Source: Bdellovibrio sp. ArHS
GTDB taxonomy: Bacteria > Bdellovibrionota > Bdellovibrionia > Bdellovibrionales > Bdellovibrionaceae
Direction: 5' to 3'
DNA: 64,000 bases
Assembly: GCF_000786105.1 (NCBI RefSeq)
Contig: NZ_JTEV01000021.1
Location: forward strand, 1 to 64,000
The notes below the pieces were generated by a model. That model ran no database searches. It saw nothing but the letters and a program-made list of their open reading frames with translations, and was not told where the DNA came from. Shown piece after piece: positions 52,248-61,215 of this stretch. The first letter of the stretch is position 1, and the number at the start of each line of letters is the position of its first letter. The position numbers and the translations under genes are program-made.

Positions 52248-52355
52248 CGCACTAAAATGCGCCGAGTGGGCGCGTTTTAGTGCGGAGCATGGAGCAAGAC
52301 AATTCGCGAAGGCGGATTGTCTTGCGACGTCGTCGGGCTCGCATCCCGATCGCAA
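52247..52355. repeat. Array of three hairpins beside tRNA-Ala
   Basis: Hairpin A: 52247-52263 with 52269-52285, 17 base pairs with one mismatch and a GAGTG loop. Hairpin B: 52294-52307 with 52312-52325, 14 base pairs with one mismatch and a GAAG loop. Hairpin C: TTGCGA (52322-52327) with TCGCAA (52350-52355), enclosing TCGGG/CCCGA. B and C share a few bases, so they may be alternatives. The compactness resembles REP/BIME-type elements or a structured RNA. The frame that crosses it has no protein character. Confidence 0.6.
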
Positions 52356-52406
52356 AGTCTCAGCAAAAAAACCACCAACCAATAATTTAAGGAAAGAAAA
52401 AGAAAA

Positions 52407-52482
52407 TGGTGGAGACGATCGGGATCGAACCGACGACCTCAACACTGCCAGCGTTGCGCTCTCCCAGCTGAGCTACGTCCCC
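52407..52482 (-). tRNA. tRNA-Ala (anticodon GGC)
   Basis: A full 76-base cloverleaf on the minus strand with encoded CCA (52409-52407). The acceptor stem is GGGGACG/CGTCTCC, the D arm GCTCAGCTGGGAGAGC, the anticodon loop CTGGCAG (anticodon GGC, reading GCC/GCU) and the T loop GGTTCGATCCC. It begins 16 bases after the dut stop, so it may be processed from the same transcript. Confidence 0.95.
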
Positions 52483-52498
52483 ACTTCAGAATAAAAAA

Positions 52499-52948
52499 CT
52501 ATGCACGCCCCGTTGAACCGAATCCACCAGCACCACGCTCTGTAGATCCTAGTTCGTCAACAACCTGAAACTGCGCCTGAAGCACGGGCGCAATCACCAA
52601 CTGAGCACAACGTTCTTGATCATTAATCACAACAGATTCGTTGCCCAGATTGATCACGATGATTTTCACTTCACCGCGATAGTCAGCATCAATAGTGCCC
52701 GGAGTATTTAATACGGTCAAACCACTTTTTGCCGCCCAACCGCTGCGGGGGCGGGCCTGAATCTCATAGCCCAGTGGAATTTCAAAAGACAAACCCGTTG
52801 GAATCAAAGCTCTTTCGCCAGGATTTAACGTCACCGGTCCTGCCAATTGCGCACGAATATCAAAGCCACTGGCACCCAAGGATTGGTACTGCGGAAGTTC
52901 ACCGTGAAAATTTTCAAGTTTTTTTACTTTAACCGTGAGCTTTTGCAT
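52499..52948 (-). CDS. dut: dUTP diphosphatase
   Basis: A 149-residue dUTPase with the five family motifs, including ASGFDIRA, PRSGWAAKSGL, NTPGTIDADYRGEV and the C-terminal ERGAGGFGSTG that closes the trimer active site. It removes dUTP and supplies dUMP for thymidylate. It starts 12 bases after the M16 peptidase gene and precedes tRNA-Ala. Confidence 0.97.
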   Translation of the reverse strand: MQKLTVKVKKLENFHGELPQYQSLGASGFDIRAQLAGPVTLNPGERALIPTGLSFEIPLGYEIQARPRSGWAAKSGLTVLNTPGTIDADYRGEVKIIVINLGNESVVINDQERCAQLVIAPVLQAQFQVVDELGSTERGAGGFGSTGRA

Positions 52949-52960
52949 GCCGATCCCCTT

Positions 52961-54229
52961 TTATAATGTCAATTCTTCGAACCAAGATTTCAACTCAGTT
53001 ACGCCCGGTCCTAATAAAACCCCGGATGCGGCGTTTAAATCAAGCTCTTCGCGAATATATTCATTCACCGAGTCGACAGTGACGGCTTTGATTTCTTCGA
53101 TCACCGACTCCACAGAACGGAAGCTGCCGAAGACAATTTCATTCACCGCTAAAGAGGTCATACGATTTTCAATATCATCAGAGCTCAGCAAAATACTGCC
53201 GATCACCTGAGTTTTAAACATCTCCACATCGGCTTTCGAAACACCTTGCTTGCGGATCTTTTGCAATTCCCTGGAAATCAGGTCGCCGACCTTTTTAACA
53301 TTCTTCGCCTCAGTCCCCGCATAAATCGTCAGCATGCCCGAATCTATATGAGTGTTCAGGCTGGAATGAATGGTATAAACCAAACCCTTTTTTTCCCGAA
53401 CACTTTGATACAGCTTGGAGGTCATTCCTCCTCCTAGCAAAGTATTCGTGATGACAGCCTCAAAGCGTCTTTTGTCTTTAAAGCTCGCCGTCGGGAATCC
53501 CATCAGCATATGAACTTGTTCCGCCTGTTTTTCAACGACGTGACGTCTTTTCAACCAACGCGGGAATTTACGAGCGCTCTTCAGGACAGATTCTTTTTTC
53601 TTTCCTAAACGCTTTTCAATTCCAGCCATCAGTTCGGCATGATCCAAGCACCCCGCAGCACTGACGATGATGTTTCTTCCGGTGTAGTTCTTTTTATAGT
53701 AATCCATCACTTGATTTTGCTTCATCGTCGCGATGGATTTTGGTGTCCCTAAAATAGGACGAGCCAATGGATTTTTGCCATAAACCTGCTCATAGAAGAC
53801 GTCATAAATAACCTCTTCGTGGCTGTCCTCAGACATCGCGATCTCTTGCAGGATGACACCCTTTTCCAGGTCGAACTCTTTTTTGTTCAGATGCATGTTT
53901 GAAACCAGATCCGACAACACATCCAGAGCTGTCTCCCAATGGTCTTTTAAAACCAAAGCGTGATAGCAGGTGTATTCCCGAGTGGTGTAGGCATTGAGAT
54001 CGCCGCCCAGAGCTTCTAAAGACTTTGCAATTTGATAGGCAGAGCGGGTTTTCGTTCCCTTAAACACCAGGTGTTCAAGCAAATGCGAGATCCCCGCATT
54101 CTCTGGCGACTCATCCCGAGTGCCCGTCAAAACCCAAATACTGATAGAAACGGCACGGGACCCTGGATGAAGTTCACTCACCACTCGGATCCCGTTAGAA
54201 AGTTCAGATTTTTTGAACTTTGTGTTCAT
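52961..54229 (-). CDS. M16 family zinc peptidase (processing-peptidase-like)
   Basis: A 422-residue protein with the inverted zinc motif HLLEH at residues 49-53 and the distal Glu region (VILQEIAMSED) used by M16 peptidases. The C-terminal lobe (GMTSKLYQSVREKKGLVYTIHS) is the partner half. Such genes follow pnp in many proteobacteria and their physiological substrates are not settled. It begins two bases after pnp. Confidence 0.93.
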   Translation of the reverse strand: MNTKFKKSELSNGIRVVSELHPGSRAVSISIWVLTGTRDESPENAGISHLLEHLVFKGTKTRSAYQIAKSLEALGGDLNAYTTREYTCYHALVLKDHWETALDVLSDLVSNMHLNKKEFDLEKGVILQEIAMSEDSHEEVIYDVFYEQVYGKNPLARPILGTPKSIATMKQNQVMDYYKKNYTGRNIIVSAAGCLDHAELMAGIEKRLGKKKESVLKSARKFPRWLKRRHVVEKQAEQVHMLMGFPTASFKDKRRFEAVITNTLLGGGMTSKLYQSVREKKGLVYTIHSSLNTHIDSGMLTIYAGTEAKNVKKVGDLISRELQKIRKQGVSKADVEMFKTQVIGSILLSSDDIENRMTSLAVNEIVFGSFRSVESVIEEIKAVTVDSVNEYIREELDLNAASGVLLGPGVTELKSWFEELTL

Positions 54230-54231
54230 TC

Positions 54232-56325
54232 TTACTGTAGTAAAGCTTTTCTAGAAAGTTTGATTCTTCCAGCGCGATCCACTTCAAGAACTTTCACATC
54301 AATCACTTCGCCCTCTTTAAGAACGTCAGTCACAGCGCGAACGCGTTCGTTGGCGATCTCAGAGATGTGCAATAGACCTTGAGTATTCGGCAAGATTTCA
54401 ACGAAAGCACCGAATTCAGCAATCTTCACAACACGACCTTTATAAGTCTTACCTACTTCTGCTTCAGCAATGATGTCGTTGATCATAGCGATCGCCTTTT
54501 TCGTTGCTTCAGGATCAGCAGATGCGATGTGGATTGTACCGTCGTCTTCGATTTCAATCTTAACGCCAGTTGCTTCGGTAATACCACGGATCACTTTACC
54601 GCCAGAACCGATCACTTCACGGATCTTATCTGGTTTAATCTTGATTGTTTCAATACGAGGAGCAAATTCAGAGATTTGACCACGAGCTACTTTGATCACC
54701 TTTTCCATCTCGTTCAAGATGTGAGCGCGACCTTCTTTAGCTTGAGCCAAAGCTTGCTCCATAACTTCGAAAGAAACAGAGTCAATTTTGATATCCATTT
54801 GGAGAGCTGTAATACCCGTTGGTGTTCCAGCCACTTTGAAGTCCATGTCACCCAAGTGATCTTCATCACCTAGGATGTCAGTCAGAACCGCAACGCGGTC
54901 GCCTTCTTTGATAAGGCCCATGGCCACACCAGCCACGTTTCCTTTGATAGGAACACCGGCATCAAGCATCGCCAAAGTACCCGCACAAACAGAACCCATG
55001 GAAGAAGAACCGTTAGACTCTAGAACTTCGGAAACGATACGGATTGTGTAAGGGAATTTTTCGTGCTCGGGAAGAACGGCTTTCAAAGCGCGTTCCGCCA
55101 AGTTACCGTGACCGATTTCACGACGGCCTTGACCACTAAAACGACCCACCTCACCTACTGAGTATGGAGGGAAGTTGTAATGAAGCATGAACTTGCGTTT
55201 TTGCGTTCCCAAAAGCGCATCGACCATTTGCTCGTCATCACCCGTTCCCAAAGTCACTGTGCCCAAACATTGAGTTTCACCACGAGTGAATAGACCGGAA
55301 CCGTGTGCGCGAGGAAGAAGACCTACTTCGTTGGCGATAGGACGAACTGTTTTCGTGTCACGTCCGTCAATACGCACTTTACGATCCAAGATCATTGAAC
55401 GTGCTTCATGATATTTAAGGTCTTCAACAATCGCACTGATTTCTTTCTTACGTTGTTTTGCAAGATCTTTGTCAGTGATGGAAGCCAAGAATTGTACTTC
55501 CGCTTCAGCCTGAGCTGCCGCTGCTGCTGCATAACGCTCTTGTTTGATTTTCATCGAAAGCGCCGCCGCGATTTTCGGCTTCAAGAAAGCCTCAACCTGA
55601 CCTTTGAAGTCGGCGTCGATTGTCGCTGGTGTGAAGTTGCGTTTCGCTGTCGAACCTGTTTTTTCACGCAATTCATCTTGCGCATTCAAAAGAGGCATCA
55701 TGGATTGGTGACCAAACTTCAAAGCCGCCAATACGTCAGCTTCAGAAATAAACTTCGTTTCACCTTCCACCATCAATAGACCGTTGCGAGTTCCCGCCAC
55801 GATCAAGTCGATGTCAGATTTTTCCATTTGTTGCGGCGTTGGATTTGCAACGAATTGACCATCAACACGACCTACTTGAATCGCCGCTGTTGGACCGTTG
55901 AATGGAATGTCAGAAAGATGAAGAGCTGTAGAAGCGCCCAAGCTTGAAAGGATCTCAAGAGGGAACGCACCGTCTGCAGAAAGAACTGTCGCCACAACTT
56001 GAGTTTCGTATCTGTAACCCTCAGGGAATACAGGACGGATCGGACGGTCAATCAAACGCGCGATCAAAACGGCGTCTGTCGTCGGTTTACCTTCACGCTT
56101 GAAGTAGCCACCTGGAATTTTACCAGTCGCGTAGAATTTTTCGATATATTCCACAGTCAGTGGAAAGAAATCTAGTTCAGAGGCTTTTTTGCTAGATACT
56201 GCCGTAACAAGAACCATGTTGTTACCGCAAGAGACTAGAACAGATCCATCTGCTTGTTTTGCCAAACGGCCTGTTTCGATGGTGATTTGTTTTCCGCCCA
56301 CCGATGTAGTTACAGTCGTTTTCAT
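54232..56325 (-). CDS. pnp: Polyribonucleotide nucleotidyltransferase (PNPase)
   Basis: A 697-residue PNPase. Two RNase PH domains flank a helical linker; the second has DILGDEDHLGDMDFKVAGT with the catalytic Asp residues. A KH domain (IREVIGSGGKVIRGITEATG) and an S1 domain (GRVVKIAEFGAFVEILP) finish it. It degrades RNA 3' to 5' phosphorolytically and can add tails. Upstream lies a 100-base leader with two hairpins. Confidence 0.97.
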   Translation of the reverse strand: MKTTVTTSVGGKQITIETGRLAKQADGSVLVSCGNNMVLVTAVSSKKASELDFFPLTVEYIEKFYATGKIPGGYFKREGKPTTDAVLIARLIDRPIRPVFPEGYRYETQVVATVLSADGAFPLEILSSLGASTALHLSDIPFNGPTAAIQVGRVDGQFVANPTPQQMEKSDIDLIVAGTRNGLLMVEGETKFISEADVLAALKFGHQSMMPLLNAQDELREKTGSTAKRNFTPATIDADFKGQVEAFLKPKIAAALSMKIKQERYAAAAAAQAEAEVQFLASITDKDLAKQRKKEISAIVEDLKYHEARSMILDRKVRIDGRDTKTVRPIANEVGLLPRAHGSGLFTRGETQCLGTVTLGTGDDEQMVDALLGTQKRKFMLHYNFPPYSVGEVGRFSGQGRREIGHGNLAERALKAVLPEHEKFPYTIRIVSEVLESNGSSSMGSVCAGTLAMLDAGVPIKGNVAGVAMGLIKEGDRVAVLTDILGDEDHLGDMDFKVAGTPTGITALQMDIKIDSVSFEVMEQALAQAKEGRAHILNEMEKVIKVARGQISEFAPRIETIKIKPDKIREVIGSGGKVIRGITEATGVKIEIEDDGTIHIASADPEATKKAIAMINDIIAEAEVGKTYKGRVVKIAEFGAFVEILPNTQGLLHISEIANERVRAVTDVLKEGEVIDVKVLEVDRAGRIKLSRKALLQ

Positions 56326-56346
56326 TAAATCTCCTTGAATTGATGA

Positions 56347-56363
56347 CAGAGCCTTATGCTCTG
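56347..56363 (-). promoter_or_regulatory. Hairpin in the pnp leader
   Basis: CAGAGC and GCTCTG form a 6-base-pair stem with a CTTAT loop about 20 bases before the pnp start. In E. coli a pnp leader stem cut by RNase III is the target of PNPase autoregulation; the position is similar here, but this stem is much shorter, so the same mechanism is only a suggestion. Confidence 0.35.
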
Positions 56364-56395
56364 AGTGTACGAGAATTTCCTGTCTAGGAAAAGAG

Positions 56396-56418
56396 TGAAG
56401 GGGCTCTTCGCCCCTTCA
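56396..56418 (-). terminator. Terminator-like hairpin after rpsO
   Basis: A perfect 9-base-pair stem TGAAGGGGC/GCCCCTTCA with a 5-base loop, 12 bases after the rpsO stop, followed on the minus strand by ACTCTTTTCC. It could attenuate read-through into pnp, as between rpsO and pnp in other bacteria. Confidence 0.7.
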
Positions 56419-56429
56419 GGAATGTCAGA

Positions 56430-56699
56430 TTACTTACGGATATCAAGAGCCTTAATAAGGTCTTGGTAGCGTTTCACATCTTTGCGATGTAGGTAGTCCA
56501 AAAGTTTTCTTCTTTTGTTAACCAAAGTCACAAGACCGCGACGGCCATGGTGATCTTTTTTGTGAGTGCCGAAGTGCACTGTCAAATCGTTGATTTTTGC
56601 AGTCAAAAGCGCCACTTGCACTTCTGGAGATCCAGTATCTAGATCTTTTGTTTGGAATTTTTTAACGATTTGGTTTTTTGTATCTTTAGTGACTGCCAT
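56430..56699 (-). CDS. rpsO: 30S ribosomal protein S15
   Basis: An 89-residue S15, standard length, with the family segments [44 protein letters not shown] and a basic tail. It binds the 16S rRNA central domain. It lies between truB and pnp in the usual order. Confidence 0.98.
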   Translation of the reverse strand: MAVTKDTKNQIVKKFQTKDLDTGSPEVQVALLTAKINDLTVHFGTHKKDHHGRRGLVTLVNKRRKLLDYLHRKDVKRYQDLIKALDIRK

Positions 56700-56844
56700 T
56701 AAAGTCTCCTGTTCTGTTTTTAAATTGCTTAAGTTTCAAACAAACCCCGCAGTCGTCATGGCTGTCGAGCTGTAGAGTGTTGTTTATAAGTTTTAAGGTT
56801 CTACCCCGCATCCCCACCCCGGTCAAGGCAAAGAGGACAGCGGT

Positions 56845-57774
56845 CTAATATTTAAAGACCCTTTTTAGGACAAATCCGCGTCCTTCTTCGAGCCCCACCA
56901 GGGCCATTAAATTCCCCGTATCTTGAGCCAAAATTTGCACGTATTGGTCCTCGGCCGGCCGAAAAGCTGTGATGAGCTGCGAACGCAGATCATGGCTGAT
57001 CTGACCATTCCCCAAAAGCACCTTGTCCTGCCCCTTTACGCGAATACGTTTGATCTGAGGCAAGGCATGTTCCATTCCCACAAAAGCCGATCCCCAAGGG
57101 GGAACTCCCGTGTAGGCCTGTTCGATCTGCTCTAAGGTTTGCGCCTGGGGCAAATGATAGGGTGCGGACCAGGTCCGACGCAGGGAGCTCATCGCCGCCC
57201 CACATCCCAAAGCCTTCCCCAAAAGGTCAACCCAGGTGCGGATATAGCTGCCCTTGCTGCATTTAATATCAAATTCAGCCCAGTCCGGCCCGATCTCCAC
57301 GGCCTCGATATCCCAAAAATTCATCATCTTTTTAGGGATGACGACTTCTTCTTCCTGACCTTGGCGGGCATATTCATAAAGTTTTTTGCCCTGCACTTTG
57401 ATGGCAGAGTAGATGGGAACTTCCAGCTCCATTTCGCCTTGAAGTTTAAAGGCCTCGGCCAAAATGCGCTCTTTAGGAAAGTCGACCGTAACTTGTTCTA
57501 AAATCTCTCCGGTTGTATCCAAGGTGTCCGTGCGTACGCCTAATTGTGCGCGAACACGATACCCCTTATCCCCTTCCAGAATATACTGGCTGAGCTTCGT
57601 CCCTTCGTTAACAAGACACACCATCAGCCCCGATGCCATCGGGTCTAAAGTTCCCGAATGACCCACTGCTTTGGTTTTTAGGATACGTCGAAGCCTCGCC
57701 ACGACATCATGACTGGAAATCCCTGAAGGTTTATCCACCAACAGAAGACCATTAAATATTTGATTATTCGTCAT
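56845..57774 (-). CDS. truB: tRNA pseudouridine-55 synthase
   Basis: I use the ATG at 57774, which overlaps the rbfA end; the longer frame would extend through rbfA. The 309-residue protein carries GLLLVDKPSGISSHDVV and the catalytic GHSGTLDPMASGLM (Asp), then KGSYIRTWVDLLGKALG. It makes pseudouridine 55 in tRNA. A gap of about 145 bases follows before rpsO. Confidence 0.96.
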   Translation of the reverse strand: MTNNQIFNGLLLVDKPSGISSHDVVARLRRILKTKAVGHSGTLDPMASGLMVCLVNEGTKLSQYILEGDKGYRVRAQLGVRTDTLDTTGEILEQVTVDFPKERILAEAFKLQGEMELEVPIYSAIKVQGKKLYEYARQGQEEEVVIPKKMMNFWDIEAVEIGPDWAEFDIKCSKGSYIRTWVDLLGKALGCGAAMSSLRRTWSAPYHLPQAQTLEQIEQAYTGVPPWGSAFVGMEHALPQIKRIRVKGQDKVLLGNGQISHDLRSQLITAFRPAEDQYVQILAQDTGNLMALVGLEEGRGFVLKRVFKY

Positions 57775-58195
57775 CAGACTCTTCTGTTTCAGCTCCGCGA
57801 TCCTCGGATCGCTCTGCACTGTCGGCCCCGGCCGCTTTTCTTTCTAGCTCTAGTTCGTGAAGGATTTTTTCAACCTTCAGAACCTGGTCTGTCGCGTGAT
57901 CCGCGTAGAAAGTCAGCTTCGGGCAATAGCGCATTTTAAGTTCTTTGCCGATAAAGTTCTGAATTTCAAAGGCTCGGTCTTGAAGAATTTCCAATGCTTC
58001 ATTCTTCTGAGCGTCGGAACCCAGCACGCTGATATAGACTTTCGCTGCGCGAAGGTCGGCCGGCATCTTCACGGAGGCCACCGTCACCAAACCTGGCAAC
58101 GGTGATTTAAAACCGCGAAGCAAAAACTGAGCGATAGTAGCTTGAATTTCTCGTTCTACGCGAGCGACCCGGCGCCCATCACCCATGTTTTTCAT
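57764..58195 (-). CDS. rbfA: Ribosome-binding factor A
   Basis: A 143-residue RbfA with the KH-like fold (RRVARVEREIQATIAQFLLRG, LRAAKVYISVLG, LKMRYCPKLTFYAD). The C-terminal tail is very acidic (SAERSEDRGAETEESDDE). It acts in late maturation of the 30S subunit. The start shares one base with the infB stop (TAATG). Confidence 0.95.
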   Translation of the reverse strand: MKNMGDGRRVARVEREIQATIAQFLLRGFKSPLPGLVTVASVKMPADLRAAKVYISVLGSDAQKNEALEILQDRAFEIQNFIGKELKMRYCPKLTFYADHATDQVLKVEKILHELELERKAAGADSAERSEDRGAETEESDDE

Positions 58196-61107
58196 TACTG
58201 CAATCTCCCGTCCAATTCACGAGCGACTTCTTTTTTCACGTAGGCTTCCATCATATCGCCGACTTTAACGTCGTTGTAGTTTTCAATGCCGATACCGCAC
58301 TCGTAGCCTTGAGCCACTTCTTTGGCGTCGTCTTTGAAACGCTTAAGGGAAGCGATCTTACCTTCGTAAACGATTTTATTTTCACGAAGAAGACGGATCA
58401 TATTGTTACGTTGGATCTTACCGTCGATCACGAAGCAACCTGCAATCGTGCCCACTTTAGGAACGTTGAAGGTATTACGAACTTCCACACGACCCATAAC
58501 TTCTTCAACCACATCCGGAGTCAATAGACCCGCCATAGCTGCTTTCATTTGGTCGATCAATTCGTACACGATCGAGTAAGTTCTGATATCCACACCCATT
58601 TGTTTCGCCTTGGATTGCGCGCCTAAGTCAGGACGTACGTTGAAACCAAGAACGATACCTTTTGCGGTGTGAGCTAGAACAACGTCACCTTCATTGATAC
58701 CACCCACTGCAGAGTGGATGACTTTCGCCTTCACCTCTGGAGTCGACAATTTCGAAAGCATGCCGTTGATAGCTTCCAAAGAACCGTGAACGTCCGCTTT
58801 TAGAACGATCGCCAGTTCCTTCACATCTCCGGACTTCACTTTCGCGAAGATATCTTCCAAAGACATTTTCGACGCTGGAGTCGCCGCGGCTTTTTCAGCC
58901 TGTTCTTTTCTTAGAGTTGAAACTTCGTTCGCTGTCGCTTCATCTTTGACGACGTCAAATTTGTCGCCCGCAGCGGGAACCGCTTCAAGACCCAAAACTT
59001 CCGCTGGCAAACCAGGTCCTACGGATTCAATTCTTTCACCACGATCGTTCACCAAAGAACGAACACGGCCTTTCATTGTACCCGCAACGATGTATTGACC
59101 TACAGACACAGTTCCGTCTTTCACAAGAAGAGTCGCAACCGGTCCTTTGCCTTTTTCCATTTTCGCTTCGATCACGATACCCGTGCCCGAACGTTTTGGA
59201 TTGGCTTTAAGTTCGGCAACTTCGGCAAGAAGTTTTACTTGCTCCAGAAGCTCTTTAATACCTGTTTTCTTCAAAGCGGAAACTTCACAGAAGATCGTGT
59301 TTCCACCCCATTCTTCCGGAACAATCTGAAGCTCTGTTAATTGTTGTTTAATACGGTCTGGATTTGCACCGGGCTTATCCATTTTGTTCACTGCTACGAT
59401 CATCGGCACACCCGCCGCTTTGGCGTGGTTAATCGCCTCTTGCGTTTGCGGCATCATACCGTCGTCTGCCGCCACCACGATGATCGCGATGTCTGTCGCA
59501 TTCGCACCGCGCGCACGCATGGCCGTGAAGGCTTCGTGGCCCGGAGTATCCAGGAATGTTATCAAAGAACCGTCTTCGATTTTAACACTGTAAGCACCGA
59601 TGTGCTGAGTGATACCGCCGGCCTCACCTGCTGCCACATCCGCATTGCGAATAGCATCCAGCAAAGATGTTTTACCGTGGTCGACGTGACCCATAACGGT
59701 CACAACCGGAGGACGAATCACTGCTTCCGCACTTAAGTCACCGAAGGCCGTTTCTTCCGCCACCGCATCAGCAGTCTTAAATACGTTTTGTGCTTCCCAA
59801 CCAAACTCCGGAACAATCAAAGCGATCGTATCGAAATCAAGGTCGGTGTTCATGTTCGCCATCACACCATTTTGCATAAGAACCTTCACCAATTGAGGGG
59901 CTTTCAAACCCATCTCCATGGCAAGGTCGCTCAGTTTCATTGTGTTGTTAACTTTAACAACACGTTTATGCGCGGAAGGTGTTGTGATCTGAGTTTTCTG
60001 AGCCTCGCGGTCCAAAAGACCTTTTTTCTTCTTCGGCTGGAAAACCATCTCACGCTTACGGAATTCAACCGCGTTGAAGACCGCTACTTCTTCTTCCTTC
60101 TCTTTTTCTTTCTCGCGCGCTGTTGCGGAACCGGTACCGACTCCGCCTACTTTTTTACGGCGATCGAAATCATTTTTCTTAAAGTCATTTGCGTCCGGCA
60201 TTGGCTCGGGCGTCTGATTAGCCGCGACAAAGCCTGTACGGATATTGCGTGTCGGCGCTCCACCTGAAGGGCGATTGAAACCGCCCGGACGAGGTTGATA
60301 GCCGCCCGTACCTTGCGGACGATCCCCCGGAGCACGAGGCTGATAACCACCTTGTGGTCGGTCACCTTGACGATGCGGAGTCTGCGGTTGCACACGGGAA
60401 AGGTCCATGCGACCGATGATATTTCTTTTCACAGTTGTTGCTGGAGTTGAAGAACTGGAGACACCACTTGTGCCCACAACCACCTCTTTTTTTCGGGCCG
60501 CTGGAGCAGGCGCCGCCGGTTCTGGCACTGGAGGAGCTGCCGGAGTTTCTTTTGCCACCACAGGTTCAGGTTTCACCTTCACCTCAGGAGTTGGAGCTTC
60601 CTCTTTTGCGACGACTTTTGCTGCCGGCGCAGGCTTTTCCACAACCGGAGTTGGGACGGGCGCGACTTCCTCAACAGGAGCCTCTTCAGCTTCCGCTTTT
60701 GGCGCTGCTGTTTTCTTCACCACCACACGAGTTGTCTTCGCCGATGCTGATTCTTCAGCTTCAGCCTCGTCAGCTTTTGCGACGATTTTCGCTTTCGGAG
60801 CCTCGTCTTCTTTTTTACGACGAATAACAGGGGTTTTTGCAGGCGCTGCTGTGGCCGACGTTTCCCCTTCTGAAGCAGCTGCGGCCTTTTTCGGTGCCGC
60901 TTTACGAGTTGCTGCTTTTTTCGGTTTAGTCTCTTCAGCAGGTTTATCCCCACCTGAGAGTTTAATTTTAATTTGCTCTAGAACTTTCGGATCCAGCTCT
61001 GCCATGTGACTTTTCACAGGCAAATTCCACTCGCGGATTTTATCCATGAGGGCTAGCGGGGTCATCCCGATCTCTTTGGCAAACTCAAAAACCTTTGGAT
61101 TACTCAC
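58195..61107 (-). CDS. infB: Translation initiation factor IF-2
   Basis: A 970-residue IF-2, of the long type. An IF2N domain ([18 protein letters not shown]) is followed by an Ala/Lys/Pro/Glu-rich section of about 150 residues and a Gly/Arg/Pro-rich stretch ([28 protein letters not shown]). A second IF2N-like motif precedes the G domain ([15 protein letters not shown] near 472, [12 protein letters not shown]) and the C-terminal domains. It brings initiator tRNA to the 30S subunit. The gap to nusA is about 108 bases and contains no ylxR gene. Confidence 0.97.
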   Translation of the reverse strand: MSNPKVFEFAKEIGMTPLALMDKIREWNLPVKSHMAELDPKVLEQIKIKLSGGDKPAEETKPKKAATRKAAPKKAAAASEGETSATAAPAKTPVIRRKKEDEAPKAKIVAKADEAEAEESASAKTTRVVVKKTAAPKAEAEEAPVEEVAPVPTPVVEKPAPAAKVVAKEEAPTPEVKVKPEPVVAKETPAAPPVPEPAAPAPAARKKEVVVGTSGVSSSSTPATTVKRNIIGRMDLSRVQPQTPHRQGDRPQGGYQPRAPGDRPQGTGGYQPRPGGFNRPSGGAPTRNIRTGFVAANQTPEPMPDANDFKKNDFDRRKKVGGVGTGSATAREKEKEKEEEVAVFNAVEFRKREMVFQPKKKKGLLDREAQKTQITTPSAHKRVVKVNNTMKLSDLAMEMGLKAPQLVKVLMQNGVMANMNTDLDFDTIALIVPEFGWEAQNVFKTADAVAEETAFGDLSAEAVIRPPVVTVMGHVDHGKTSLLDAIRNADVAAGEAGGITQHIGAYSVKIEDGSLITFLDTPGHEAFTAMRARGANATDIAIIVVAADDGMMPQTQEAINHAKAAGVPMIVAVNKMDKPGANPDRIKQQLTELQIVPEEWGGNTIFCEVSALKKTGIKELLEQVKLLAEVAELKANPKRSGTGIVIEAKMEKGKGPVATLLVKDGTVSVGQYIVAGTMKGRVRSLVNDRGERIESVGPGLPAEVLGLEAVPAAGDKFDVVKDEATANEVSTLRKEQAEKAAATPASKMSLEDIFAKVKSGDVKELAIVLKADVHGSLEAINGMLSKLSTPEVKAKVIHSAVGGINEGDVVLAHTAKGIVLGFNVRPDLGAQSKAKQMGVDIRTYSIVYELIDQMKAAMAGLLTPDVVEEVMGRVEVRNTFNVPKVGTIAGCFVIDGKIQRNNMIRLLRENKIVYEGKIASLKRFKDDAKEVAQGYECGIGIENYNDVKVGDMMEAYVKKEVARELDGRLQ

Positions 61108-61215
61108 TCAGTCTCCCTGTTTTCTTTTAATCCAATTCAATGTTGCTACTGCTTTGGTGCCGACGACCAAGCCGCCTTCACCCTGCCGATGTTCACCGGC
61201 GTCAGGCCTTCCGGC

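Noticed and set aside
52218-52355. The hairpin array as a CRISPR or as tmRNA
   Set aside because: There are no equal-length direct repeats with spacers, no cas genes nearby and no tag-peptide or paired tRNA-like ends of tmRNA.
52176-52445. A short minus-strand frame over the hairpin array
   Set aside because: It reads through the stems and the tRNA-like sequence with no protein character; the structure explains the open frame.
60407-61009. A 200-codon open frame on the plus strand opposite infB
   Set aside because: It is a shadow of the Ala/Pro/Lys-rich, GC-biased part of infB; the translation is low-complexity Ser/Thr/Ala/Phe and has no ribosome site.
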